A DNA stretch of 64,000 nucleotides, from the NCBI RefSeq assembly GCF_004965515.1, contig NZ_SSHH01000001.1, positions 375,280 to 439,279 of the forward strand, read 5' to 3'. Both the position numbers and the translations under genes were made by a program. Shown piece by piece: positions 8,743 through 18,186 of the stretch (the first letter of the stretch is position 1; each line of letters opens with the position of its first letter). The notes below the pieces were generated by a model. That model saw only the letters and a program-made list of their open reading frames with translations, had not been told where the DNA came from and did not search any database. Source of the DNA: Alteraurantiacibacter aquimixticola (GTDB taxonomy: Bacteria > Pseudomonadota > Alphaproteobacteria > Sphingomonadales > Sphingomonadaceae).

Positions 8743-9369
8743 ATGAACGGCAATGAACTGGCCCGGAGTCGCGGCATTCCGCGTCTCAAGGAGAAGATCA
8801 AGCGCGCGCTCGGCCCGGCCGGCGTGTTCTTCCGCGGCTTCCTTGAACATCCGCGCATGGTGGGTGCGATCCTGCCGTCCAGCCCGGCTGTCATCAAGGC
8901 GATGCTTGAGCCCGTCGACTGGGCAAATACGAAGCTGTTCGTCGAATATGGCCCCGGCGTGGGCACGTTCTGCCAGCCCGTGCTCGACCGCCTGCCGCGC
9001 GATGGCGAGTTGCTGGTGATCGACACCAACCCGCTCTTCATCGAATATTTGCGCAAGACCATCTCGGACAGCCGTTTCCACGCCGTGCTTGGTTCGGCCG
9101 AGGATGTGGAGGATATCGTGCGCTCGATCGGTCATGAGAAGGCGGACTATGTCCTCTCGGGCCTTCCCTTCTCGACCCTGCCCGAAGGCGTAGGCCCGGC
9201 CATCGCCTCTGCCACGGCACGGGTGATCCGCAAGGGCGGGGCTTTCCTGACCTATCAATATGCGGGCGCCGCGCGTGCGCTGACCGCGCGCCATTTCCCG
9301 CGCGTCACCTCCACCCGCGTGTGGGCGAATATCCCGCCCTGCGTGCTCGCCTGGGGCTGGCAGGACTGA
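8743..9369 (+). CDS. Class I SAM-dependent methyltransferase, PmtA/phospholipid N-methyltransferase-like
   Basis: About 208 residues. VEYGPGVGTF is the SAM-binding motif I, VIDTNPLFIEYL matches motif II, and YVLSGLPFSTLPE resembles the N/S-GLPF catalytic motif of the rRNA-dimethylase and phosphatidylethanolamine N-methyltransferase group. The preceding FFRGFLEHPRMVGAILPSS is typical of the phospholipid N-methyltransferase branch, so membrane-lipid methylation is the best guess. I use the ATG at 8743; the frame is open back to 8674 but that extension looks unconserved. No strong ribosome-binding site is visible. Confidence 0.75.
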   Translation: MNGNELARSRGIPRLKEKIKRALGPAGVFFRGFLEHPRMVGAILPSSPAVIKAMLEPVDWANTKLFVEYGPGVGTFCQPVLDRLPRDGELLVIDTNPLFIEYLRKTISDSRFHAVLGSAEDVEDIVRSIGHEKADYVLSGLPFSTLPEGVGPAIASATARVIRKGGAFLTYQYAGAARALTARHFPRVTSTRVWANIPPCVLAWGWQD

Positions 9370-9394
9370 GCGGGCACGCGCTCCGCAAAAAGAT

Positions 9395-10246
9395 CTAGTC
9401 GAAGGTTTTCGAAAGGCTCTCGGACCCGCTGCCGGCCAGCTGCTGGTACATGGAAACGAGCAGGCCGCAGAGGATCATCGCCACTACCGCGCCCATAGCG
9501 CCATTGGTCAGGCCCAGCACGATATTGGTCGCGCTGCCGCCTCCGAATGCCGATGCAAGCAGCCCGGCCACCGCGCCGATCAGCAGGCTGATGACGAGAT
9601 AGGCAATGAACAGCAGGGCGAAAAAGCCGAAGATCCGCCGCGAATGCGAGCCCGTCAGCGTCCAGGAGCGCTTCACTGCCGCCACCGGATTGCGCTGTCC
9701 CTCCAGCGCGACGACCGGCGTCGTCAGGCAGAAACGGACCGAAACGTAGAGCATCACCACCATCATCGCGATGGCGATGATCACGCCCAGCACGGCTGCC
9801 AGCGCCCCGCCGCCAATCAGGCCGACCACCGCGCTTACCAGCCCGGTGACAATCACCAGCGCGATCCCGATGGCGATGTAAGCAAGGATCATCAGCAGCA
9901 GGACACCGATCAGCGTGGGCAGGCATTGCGCGCCCAGCCGCAGCGCCTCACCCACCGTGGGGCGATCCGCGCCCATCAGCGCGATCATCGCGGTATAGCC
10001 GATCATCTGGAAGATTACGGCGAAGATAACATAGATAACAAGCGATCCGGCGACTTCGCCGAACATGGCGGCAAGCCGGTCGGGATCGGGATTACCCTGC
10101 AGGCCGGTCATCAGGTCGGGGAAGGCGACATACATCAGCATGCCCGGGATCAGCAGGAAGATCCCCGCGATCACCGCCAGCAATTGCCAATTGGCCTGCA
10201 CCAGCGCAACGCCTTGCGACCAGGTGCGGTTCATGTCGAAATTCAT
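9395..10246 (-). CDS. Multi-pass membrane protein (glycerophosphodiesterase membrane-domain-like)
   Basis: A 283-residue integral membrane protein with around six hydrophobic stretches, several glycine- and isoleucine-rich. The middle motif RFCLTTPVVALEGQRNPVAAVKRSWTLT is typical of the membrane domain family associated with glycerophosphoryl diester phosphodiesterase and similar YciC-like proteins. No catalytic domain is present. The ATG at 10246 is preceded by an AGGAGGG ribosome-binding site; an upstream ATG at 10300 is unlikely. It is divergent from lipB across 68 bases. Function unknown. Confidence 0.7.
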   Translation of the reverse strand: MNFDMNRTWSQGVALVQANWQLLAVIAGIFLLIPGMLMYVAFPDLMTGLQGNPDPDRLAAMFGEVAGSLVIYVIFAVIFQMIGYTAMIALMGADRPTVGEALRLGAQCLPTLIGVLLLMILAYIAIGIALVIVTGLVSAVVGLIGGGALAAVLGVIIAIAMMVVMLYVSVRFCLTTPVVALEGQRNPVAAVKRSWTLTGSHSRRIFGFFALLFIAYLVISLLIGAVAGLLASAFGGGSATNIVLGLTNGAMGAVVAMILCGLLVSMYQQLAGSGSESLSKTFD

Positions 10247-10314
10247 GGGCCTGTCCCTCCTTCGTGCAAGTAGCTTGATAAACCGCGCAAGCTGCTTCAC
10301 GCAATCGCCCAGCG

Positions 10315-10980
10315 ATGGACAATACCCCCTTTCCCCCTGAGGCGCCCGAATGGCGCATGTCAGACAGCCCCGTCCCCTATCGCGAGGCGCTGGCCGCGCA
10401 GGAAGCGCGCAATGCGGCGATCCGTGCGGGAGAGGCGGCCGAGCTGATCTGGCTGCTCGAACACCCGCCGGTCTATACTGCCGGGACCAGCGCGGACCCT
10501 GCCGAAGTGCTCGACCCGCGTTTCGACGTGGTGGAAACCGGGCGCGGCGGGCGGCACACCTATCACGGGCCGGGCCAGCGCGTGGGCTATGTGCTGCTCG
10601 ACCTGTCGCGCCGGGGCAAGGATGTGCGCCGCTTCGTGCATGGACTGGAGCGCTGGGTGATTGAGACGCTGGCGGGTTTCGGCGTCGAAAGCTGGGCGGT
10701 GCCGGACAGGGTGGGCATCTGGACGACGGACATTGACGGACGCGAGGCCAAGATCGGCGCCATCGGCGTGCGCGTGCGGCGCTGGGTGACGATGCACGGT
10801 TTTTCGGTGAACCTTTCGCCCGACCTTTCCCATTTCACCGGCATCGTGCCCTGCGGCATTGACGAGTTTGGCGTCACCAGCCTCGAACGGCTCGGGATCG
10901 ACCTTGCGCCCGGGCAGTGGGATGAGGCATTGCGGGAAACGAGCGGCGCTTTTCTCGCCGCGCTGGAGGACGATACGTGA
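10315..10980 (+). CDS. lipB: Lipoyl(octanoyl) transferase
   Basis: A 221-residue octanoyl-ACP:protein N-octanoyltransferase, which moves octanoate from acyl carrier protein onto lipoyl domains in the cytosol. [21 protein letters not shown] is the substrate-binding block, AKIGAIGVR carries the catalytic lysine and GIVPCGI the catalytic cysteine. The start at 10315 keeps the conserved EWRxSDSPVPYxEAL entry. It overlaps the next lipoprotein gene by four bases (GTGA). Confidence 0.95.
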   Translation: MDNTPFPPEAPEWRMSDSPVPYREALAAQEARNAAIRAGEAAELIWLLEHPPVYTAGTSADPAEVLDPRFDVVETGRGGRHTYHGPGQRVGYVLLDLSRRGKDVRRFVHGLERWVIETLAGFGVESWAVPDRVGIWTTDIDGREAKIGAIGVRVRRWVTMHGFSVNLSPDLSHFTGIVPCGIDEFGVTSLERLGIDLAPGQWDEALRETSGAFLAALEDDT

Positions 10981-11303
10981 CGACAAGAGGTCACCACCGA
11001 CGCCTGGCCCTGGCTATTCCCGCGCTGATGCTGCTGGCATCCTGCGGGGACGAGGTGGAGGAGCCTGCCGGGGATGACGCGCGCGAGGCGTCGGGCGAGA
11101 TCCTGCCCGGCTCGATCGACGATTCCATGATCGCCACAGACCGCGTGCGCTCGCAACCGCCATTGCTGCGCGAAGTGCCGGCGACGCCCAGCGCTGACGC
11201 AGCCACCGGTTCCGTGGATGCGGAAGCCGGTTCCGGGGAAACGCCGGAACCCGCGACCGTCGAGGAGGCGGGCCTTCCGGCGGCAGGAGAGCCCACCGAG
11301 TAG
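10977..11303 (+). CDS. Small acidic lipoprotein, hypothetical
   Basis: 108 residues with a basic N-terminus, a hydrophobic stretch [14 protein letters not shown] ending in a lipobox (Cys about residue 23), then an acidic low-complexity body rich in Glu, Ala, Pro and Thr with no recognisable fold. The GTG start overlaps the lipB stop, so it is translationally coupled to lipB. Probably lipid-anchored in the periplasm. I do not recognise a family. Confidence 0.65.
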   Translation: MTTRGHHRRLALAIPALMLLASCGDEVEEPAGDDAREASGEILPGSIDDSMIATDRVRSQPPLLREVPATPSADAATGSVDAEAGSGETPEPATVEEAGLPAAGEPTE

Positions 11304-11314
11304 GCGCTGGTCGC

Positions 11315-12637
11315 TCAGGCGGGCATTTCCGCCCTGCGCAGCGTATAGGCCTGTTCGACTTCCGCCAGGTCGGGACCGCCCATCGAAAGCCTTGCCTGGT
11401 CCAGCAGGTCGTGCGCCTCGCGCTCCAGCCGTTTCGCGCGTCCTCCTGGGCCGATTGCCAGTGCGGCCTTGGCCAGCACGTCCAGCATCACCTTGGTTGA
11501 TAGCGGGTTGGTCGCCGCCGCGCTGCGGATCGCACCGAAGCCGCGCGCGACATAGTGATCGAAATCATCAGGCACGGGGAAGACGCGGCAGGTCTCCGCA
11601 TCCTCCTCGCAGACCCGCTTTTCCAGCCGCCGCTGGCCCAGCTCGGCCGTCGCCGCGCCCAGCCAGTGTAGCGCGGTGATTGCGGTGAAGGGATCGTTGA
11701 TGCCGGGGGAGAGGGCGCGCAGGCCGATCTCCACCAGCTCGTCGATCAGGAATTGCGGGTCCTGTTCCGGCGTGCGCGCGGGGCCGAGATTGAACTGCTC
11801 TCGCAGCTTATTGCGGATATCGTCATCCAGCTTGCCGCCGCGCAATTGCGCCAGCTCTATTCCGTCATGGACGAAATCGCCCGTGCGCACTTTCAGCGCG
11901 ATATCGCAATCGTGCTCGTCTCCGATGCGTGCAAGCTCGGTAAATTCGATCAGCTGGACATAGCCGGGACGGTCGGCATGGAGCGGCTCGCCTTCCGGGC
12001 TGGTGGTGGGGCCATCGTCCGAGCCTTCGTCCGGATAGGTCTTCTCGATCCCCTGGATCAGCCGCTTGCCGATCCCTTCCAGCACATTGGCAATGCGGAT
12101 GCCGGAGGGGACGTGGTTGAGAAAGAACACCAGCACCGCAACCGACAGCGCCATCAGGAGGTAGGCGACGAGCAGCGAAAGCTGCGGCACGAAGCCGGGC
12201 AGGGCGGTTGCAGCGGCCTCAGCCGCGTCGGCTGCGCTCTCGTCCTCCGCGCGGATCGTCCGCAACACGGTGATCGCATAGACAAAAGTGCCGATGAAGG
12301 TCGCGAGGCTGAGCTGGTTGCCCTTGTCCTCCATGAAATTGGTCAGCAGGCGCGGGCCGTAAGTGCTGCTGGCATAGGACACCGCGACGATGGTGATCGA
12401 AAACACGGTGGAAGCGACCGCGATCATCGCCCCGGCGATGACCGTGAGCATGTTCGATGCCCCCTCCGGCCGCGCGGGCGTGAGCCACTCCATGTCGTTC
12501 AGGAAGGCGGCAAAGCCGTTGCGGTCGAGCCAGACGAGCAGGAAAGCCAGCGCCCCTCCGCCAATCGCGAAGAGCGCGGGATAGAACCAGTAATTCGCGT
12601 TAAGCCGCGCCCAGAACCAGCGGATTTCTGCTGTCAT
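11315..12637 (-). CDS. DUF2254 domain-containing membrane protein
   Basis: A 440-residue protein with four predicted membrane helices in the first half (about residues 18-38, 62-85, 105-130, 150-172), followed by a soluble C-terminal domain. VIAGAMIAVASTVFSITIVA and the SYASSTYGPRLLTNFM block are the hallmark of DUF2254. The later SPGINDPFTAITALHWLGA motif also fits the family. Function is not established. It is convergent with the lipB-lipoprotein pair, 11 bases apart. Confidence 0.85.
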   Translation of the reverse strand: MTAEIRWFWARLNANYWFYPALFAIGGGALAFLLVWLDRNGFAAFLNDMEWLTPARPEGASNMLTVIAGAMIAVASTVFSITIVAVSYASSTYGPRLLTNFMEDKGNQLSLATFIGTFVYAITVLRTIRAEDESAADAAEAAATALPGFVPQLSLLVAYLLMALSVAVLVFFLNHVPSGIRIANVLEGIGKRLIQGIEKTYPDEGSDDGPTTSPEGEPLHADRPGYVQLIEFTELARIGDEHDCDIALKVRTGDFVHDGIELAQLRGGKLDDDIRNKLREQFNLGPARTPEQDPQFLIDELVEIGLRALSPGINDPFTAITALHWLGAATAELGQRRLEKRVCEEDAETCRVFPVPDDFDHYVARGFGAIRSAAATNPLSTKVMLDVLAKAALAIGPGGRAKRLEREAHDLLDQARLSMGGPDLAEVEQAYTLRRAEMPA

Positions 12638-12706
12638 GCATGGGGTAACGCGCGGGGGAGCGGTTGGTTGCGCCGATCACTCGCCGCCTGCGAGTAGCGC
12701 TCATTC

Positions 12707-12907
12707 TTAGTTTGCGCCGGGCGCTTTAGTGCTCAGCGCAAGAGTCGCCACTTCGGCGATCGTCTCCGGAGCGCCGAACGCAATCGCGATAGAAAAGAGT
12801 ACTATTGGGACAGAAAGGAATAGCAAAACGCAGATGAAAGCCAACACGGGCGAGCCATCATCAAGGAAGGCCTTCACGACTTCCGAAATGGCTTGCCAGC
12901 GGTTCAC
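12707..12907 (-). CDS. Small hypothetical membrane protein
   Basis: 66 residues with one or two strongly hydrophobic stretches (VLAFICVLLFLSVPIVLFSIAIAF, about residues 21-44), a short polar N-terminus and a polar tail. Base composition is lower in GC than the flanking genes, matching the AT-rich gap just upstream. No family recognised and no clear ribosome-binding site, so reality as a gene is moderate. Confidence 0.4.
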   Translation of the reverse strand: MNRWQAISEVVKAFLDDGSPVLAFICVLLFLSVPIVLFSIAIAFGAPETIAEVATLALSTKAPGAN

Positions 12908-13339
12908 GAACCGCCGTCCAATATATAAATGACCTTGCTCATACGCACATCATACAGGCGCAGAGGCATTGTCGCAAAGGCACATATAGCGACAATCAAG
13001 ACAATATAGGGGGTGAGCAATATTGTCAAAAAAATTGAAGTATTCGCGTTGAATCGGCGATTATCGGCAGACTTCCGTTGATGTAGTTGATTTAAAAGGA
13101 AATTCTCGGAAAGAGCCGCGAGACTTGTAACCTTCTGAATTTTAAGTTTTTTTTCTTAAAATCGACTTTGTTGACTGGCGCTACGACTTCTGAATCCCTC
13201 ACTCGTGAATTGATTTACCCACAGAAAATGGGTCTGAGATCGTTATCAATTTAGCGAATGAGCCTGTGGAAAAGTTGGCAGAATAGAGGGGTTCGGATAT
13301 CGGCTGAGAGAGATTTGGGAGCTTTTCGAATCGGTTGGG
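12908..13339. other. AT-rich intergenic region (432 bases) without a supported gene
   Basis: Much lower in GC than the rest of the window and without a convincing reading frame. It contains a perfect 8-base inverted repeat around a T8 loop (13139-13162) and two 8-of-9 matches to the DnaA box TTATCCACA in opposite orientation: TTACCCACA at 13215-13223 and TGTGGAAAA at 13265-13273. It may be a replication- or nucleoid-related site or a remnant of transferred DNA. No evidence decides between these. Confidence 0.5.
13139..13162. repeat. Inverted repeat ATTTTAAG / CTTAAAAT around a T8 loop
   Basis: Arms 13139-13146 and 13155-13162 are perfectly complementary; the loop is eight T. The stem is all-AT apart from one G:C pair, so it is a weak RNA hairpin and not a standard intrinsic terminator. 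Confidence 0.6.
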
Positions 13340-14326
13340 CTAAGCCCGCCCCAGATCACCTTTGCCGACAGTCCCCGCGGCCATTTCCAGCATCCGGTCG
13401 AGGCTCTTCTTCGCATCGAGCCGCAGCTGTTCCTCGATCTCGATACGCGGTTCGAGGTCACGCAGGCAGAGGTAGAGCTTCTCCATCGTATTGAGCGCCA
13501 TGTAAGGGCAGATATTGCAGGCGCAGTTTCCGTCCGCACCCGGCGCGCCGATGAAGGTCTTCTCCGGTAGCGCCTTTTCCATCTGGTGGATGATATGCGG
13601 TTCGGTCGCCACGATCAGAGTGTCGCCCTCGAAGGTCTTGGCGAAATTGAGGATGCCGCTGGTCGAGCCGACGAAATCGGCATGGTCGATAATGTGCGGC
13701 GGGCATTCCGGATGCGCGGCGATGGGGGCATCGGGGTGCTGCTGCTTGAGCTTCAGCAACTCCTTCTCGCTGAAAGCTTCATGCACGATGCAGACGCCCG
13801 GCCACAGCAGCATTTCGCGGTTGAACTTGCGGGACAGGTATCCGCCAAGGTGGCGGTCCGGCCCGAAGATGATCTTCTGGTCCTCGGGGATCTGCGACAG
13901 GATCGTTTCGGCGGACGAGCTGGTAACGATGATGTCGGACAGCGCCTTCACCTCGGTCGAACAGTTGATGTAGGTCAGCGCGATATGGTCCGGATGCCGC
14001 TCGCGGAAAGCCTTGAACTTGTCCGGCGGGCAGCTGTCTTCGAGCGAACAGCCAGCCTCCATGTCGGGCAGGACCACGATCTTCTCGGGGCTGAGGATCT
14101 TGGCGGTCTCCGCCATGAACTTCACGCCGCAAAAGGCGATCACGTCCGCATCGGTTTCCGCCGCCTTCTTGGAAAGCTCCAGGCTGTCGCCCACGAAGTC
14201 GGCAATGTCCTGCAAGTCGGGCGTCTGGTAGTAATGCGCCAGGATGATCGCGTTCTTCTCCTTGCGGAGGCGGTTGATCTCTTCAAGCAGGTCGGTGCCG
14301 GCGGGGATGAGGGTCTGGAGGGTCAT
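13340..14326 (-). CDS. nadA: Quinolinate synthase
   Basis: A 328-residue NadA, the [4Fe-4S] enzyme that condenses iminoaspartate with dihydroxyacetone phosphate to quinolinate for NAD synthesis. Conserved blocks include ILAHYYQTPDLQDIADFVGDSL, FCGVKFMAETAKIL, HPECPP and CNICPYM; the cysteines in these regions supply the cluster ligands. The ATG at 14326 follows GAAGAGG. nadB and nadC, often linked to it, are not adjacent. Confidence 0.95.
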   Translation of the reverse strand: MTLQTLIPAGTDLLEEINRLRKEKNAIILAHYYQTPDLQDIADFVGDSLELSKKAAETDADVIAFCGVKFMAETAKILSPEKIVVLPDMEAGCSLEDSCPPDKFKAFRERHPDHIALTYINCSTEVKALSDIIVTSSSAETILSQIPEDQKIIFGPDRHLGGYLSRKFNREMLLWPGVCIVHEAFSEKELLKLKQQHPDAPIAAHPECPPHIIDHADFVGSTSGILNFAKTFEGDTLIVATEPHIIHQMEKALPEKTFIGAPGADGNCACNICPYMALNTMEKLYLCLRDLEPRIEIEEQLRLDAKKSLDRMLEMAAGTVGKGDLGRA

Positions 14327-14392
14327 GCTACCTCTTCATGGTGCGAAAATGTGTCTGCTGGGTGCGATATAGCGCCTGCGCCGCAAATTGCA

Positions 14393-15280
14393 TTAATTGC
14401 CGGGAGCAATCGACCATTGCTCATCGGAAAGTGCGACCTTTTCCTGCTTTTCCAGCTCGATAAGATGCGCATGCACGCTTTGCGAAGCTGCGGGCCAGAG
14501 GAATTCGGCGACGCCCTTATACATCACCGGCACCAGCTCTGTGATGGTGCGCGGCTGTTCGGCCAGCAGCTTCACAATCTGCCGCTCGCGCGCGCGGCGG
14601 TGGCCGGCCATGCCGCGCACCAGCTGGCGCGGCTTCGTTACTGCCGGGCCATGCGCGGGGTAATAGATGCGGTCCTCGCGCTCATAGAGCTTGGTCAGGC
14701 TCGCCATGTAGTCGCCCATATCGCCATCGGGCGGGACGACGACGCTGGTGGACCAGCCCATCACGTGATCGCCGGTGAACAGGGCGCCGCTTTCCTCCAG
14801 CGCGTAGCAGAGGTGGTTGGAGGTGTGGCCGGGCGTGGCCACGGCGGTGAGCGTCCAGCCGGGGCCGGTCACCTGCTCGCCATCGGCCAGCACGCGGTCG
14901 GGCTCGTACTCCTTGTCGAAAGGCGCATCCACGCGCGGGGCGTCGCTCTGGATATGCAGCGGAGCGCAGCCGATGATCGGCGCGCCGGTGCTTTTCGCCA
15001 ACGGCGCGGCGGCGGGCGAGTGGTCGCGGTGCGTGTGCGTGCACATGATCGCCGTCACGCGCGCATTGCCTATCGCGGCTTCCAGCGCGGCGAGGTGCTG
15101 GGGATCGGCGGGGCCGGGGTCGATCACCGCCAGCCCATCCTCACTGCCGACAAGGTAGGTCTGCGTGCCGGTAAAGGTGAAGGGCGAGCCATTGGGGGCC
15201 AGCACTCGGCGCACCAGCGGCTCCAGCTCTTCGCATTCGCCGGTCGGCCAGGGTTGCGGGGGAAGCGACATGCGCGGCAT
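14393..15280 (-). CDS. MBL-fold metallo-hydrolase
   Basis: About 295 residues of metallo-beta-lactamase fold with the zinc motif THTHRDHS (His82, His84, Asp86, His87), VAIDPG-like VIDPGPADP before it, GHTSNHLCY and GDHVMGW further on, and a C-terminal winged-helix-like tail (MAGHRRARERQIVKLL onward). This is the LACTB2/ribonuclease-Z-like hydrolase type; the substrate is unknown. The start is uncertain: ATGs at 15307, 15280 and 15271 are possible and I use 15280, the first clear of the divergent glpK start at 15306. Confidence 0.82.
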   Translation of the reverse strand: MPRMSLPPQPWPTGECEELEPLVRRVLAPNGSPFTFTGTQTYLVGSEDGLAVIDPGPADPQHLAALEAAIGNARVTAIMCTHTHRDHSPAAAPLAKSTGAPIIGCAPLHIQSDAPRVDAPFDKEYEPDRVLADGEQVTGPGWTLTAVATPGHTSNHLCYALEESGALFTGDHVMGWSTSVVVPPDGDMGDYMASLTKLYEREDRIYYPAHGPAVTKPRQLVRGMAGHRRARERQIVKLLAEQPRTITELVPVMYKGVAEFLWPAASQSVHAHLIELEKQEKVALSDEQWSIAPGN

Positions 15281-15305
15281 ATGGGCGAGGAGGGAGAGAA
15301 TTGCC

Positions 15306-16778
<1,473 letters not shown>

Positions 16779-16806
16779 CTTGCTGTTGGCGCTGGCCCCT
16801 GTGGTC

Positions 16807-16910
16807 GTCATTGCGAGCGGAGCGGAAGCGCAGCTGGCCTTGGCCAACCAATCCAGGGCTTGGCGCGGAACTGCTCCGGATTGCCGCGTCGCTTCGCTCC
16901 TCGCAATGAC
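16807..16910. repeat. Inverted REP element, GTCATTGCGAG ... CTCGCAATGAC
   Basis: A 104-base palindromic unit with outer arms GTCATTGCGAG and CTCGCAATGAC and inner CCAATCCAG / CCGGATTGCCGCG segments. Same family as the element at 1-65. It sits between the convergent glpK and rcdA genes, the usual place for such elements. Confidence 0.8.
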
Positions 16911-16939
16911 GAATTAAGCCAAGGTTCGCTTGCCGCCCC

Positions 16940-17407
16940 CTAAAGGCCGCTCACCGCATTACCCAGCCGCTCGCGCAGGCGGTGGATGGCGCTGGGGTGC
17001 ATCGTGTAGCTTTCGCGCCAGGCATTATCGAGCCGGGCGATGCGCGCGTAAAAGGCCCTCGTGCGGCCGATCAGCTCGCGCACCTCTCGATCGAGCATGG
17101 CGAGCTGTTCCGGATCGCTTTCCGGTTGCGCGGGCGGCAGGCGGCCATGGCGGCGCAGCTGGAATTCGCTCAGCTCCCCGGCGAAATAGGCGCGGTGATT
17201 GAGCAGCCAGGCGATCGCATGCATCATCCGCGTGGTGGTGCGCAGCGCCTCGCAAGACAGGGCCACGCGCGACAGGCCGGCATTGGCCGACACGGCATCC
17301 AGCCGTCCCGACAGGTCGAACACGGAGCGTGCTTCTTCGGCCAGGTCGATGGCGTCGTGGTAGAGCGTCTCCACGATGGTGGGGCTGATGCTGGCGGGTG
17401 TGGCCAT
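16940..17407 (-). CDS. rcdA: DUF1465 protein, RcdA-type adaptor of CtrA degradation
   Basis: 155 residues, largely helical, matching the DUF1465 family whose studied member, Caulobacter RcdA, is a ClpXP adaptor promoting cell-cycle degradation of CtrA. Visible family features are LYHDAIDLAEEARSVFD, SCEALRTTTRMMHAIAWLLNHRAYFAGELS and LIGRTRAFYARIARLD. Role in this organism is inferred from the family. The upstream region has a single TTAA at 17456-17459 but no full TTAA-N7-TTAA CtrA site. The adjoining DUF465 gene reads the same way. Confidence 0.82.
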   Translation of the reverse strand: MATPASISPTIVETLYHDAIDLAEEARSVFDLSGRLDAVSANAGLSRVALSCEALRTTTRMMHAIAWLLNHRAYFAGELSEFQLRRHGRLPPAQPESDPEQLAMLDREVRELIGRTRAFYARIARLDNAWRESYTMHPSAIHRLRERLGNAVSGL

Positions 17408-17548
17408 GCCGCCTTTGCTATCGCGCGCGCCGGTCCTGCACCAGACTGGTAAGCGTTAATATCCCAGCTCAATTTCCCCTGTCCCGATGGGAAACGCTTT
17501 ACCCGCCTAGCGGATCTTGCTGATTGACGTGGTGCGGCCGGCGCTTTG

Positions 17549-17746
17549 TCAGGCGATGATGTCGGGGGTGAGGTAATCCTCGATCTGCGCGATCTGGTCC
17601 TTCAATGCCAGCTTGCGTTTCTTCAGCCGGGCGACCCGCAGCTGGTCGGGCCCGTCAGTATCGGTCAGCGCAGCAATAGCGGCATCGAGGTCGCGATGCT
17701 CGACCCTGAGCGCCGCCAGCCTCTTGCGCATTTCCTCTTCGGTCAC
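17549..17746 (-). CDS. DUF465 (YdcH-like) small coiled-coil protein
   Basis: 65 residues, highly charged and helical, with RLAALRVEHRDLDAAIAAL and the typical VARLKKRKLALKDQIAQIEDYL end of DUF465. The start is GTG at 17746, with AAAGGGA upstream. A second DUF465 gene diverges from it 197 bases away. The function of the family is unknown. Confidence 0.82.
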   Translation of the reverse strand: MTEEEMRKRLAALRVEHRDLDAAIAALTDTDGPDQLRVARLKKRKLALKDQIAQIEDYLTPDIIA

Positions 17747-17848
17747 GCCCGGTCCCTTTCACCCGCATTGCTTGCGATCGTGTTGCCGGCACGACTGGTA
17801 GCAGCCCGCGATTGCCGATCCAGACTTTTCGTGATTTGATGACAATTG

Positions 17849-17876
17849 CGCGACTCACGGGAGTCCGCGAGTCGCG
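17849..17876. repeat. Hairpin CGCGACTC / GAGTCGCG with three clustered GANTC sites
   Basis: Perfect 8-base arms at 17849-17856 and 17869-17876. The element holds GACTC at 17852-17856 and GAGTC at 17861-17865 and 17869-17873, i.e. three GANTC (CcrM-type methylation) sites in 22 bases, in the divergent promoter gap between two DUF465 genes next to rcdA. Confidence 0.65.
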
Positions 17877-17943
17877 TTCGCAACGTCATGCTGTGCCCTG
17901 AACAACAGGGGCCATGCCACACATATCCGACAGGAGAACGCCA

Positions 17944-18099
17944 ATGGAATCCTCGCATGTCGCCGCCCTCGAAGCAAAACACGAAGGGCTGGAACGCCGT
18001 CTCAAGGAAGAGATGAACCGGCCTTCACCCGACATGGAGACGATCCAGGCACTCAAGAAGAAGAAGCTGAAGCTGAAGGAAGAGCTTTCGCTGCATTGA
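17944..18099 (+). CDS. DUF465 (YdcH-like) small coiled-coil protein, second copy
   Basis: 51 residues: HVAALEAKHEGLERRLKEEM and LKKKKLKLKEELSLH match the DUF465 pattern, a two-helix hairpin ending in a lysine-rich stretch. The ATG at 17944 is preceded by CAGGAG; a longer frame from 17914 lacks a ribosome-binding site. Divergent from the DUF465 gene at 17549-17746 and 87 bases upstream of ptsP on the same strand. Function unknown. Confidence 0.8.
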   Translation: MESSHVAALEAKHEGLERRLKEEMNRPSPDMETIQALKKKKLKLKEELSLH

Positions 18100-18186
18100 T
18101 GGCCGTCTGACATTTCTTGTCTCGCGGGCGAAAGCTTCGCTCGCGAGACATTCCCAAAGCGGTGAATATGTTCTAGGCATGTCCTC

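Noticed and set aside
13139-13162. Intrinsic terminator at the AT hairpin
   Set aside because: The T tract is in the loop and the stem is nearly all A:T, so it would be unstable as a terminator.
17408-17548. CtrA-binding site upstream of rcdA
   Set aside because: Only one TTAA half is visible; no second half at the right spacing.
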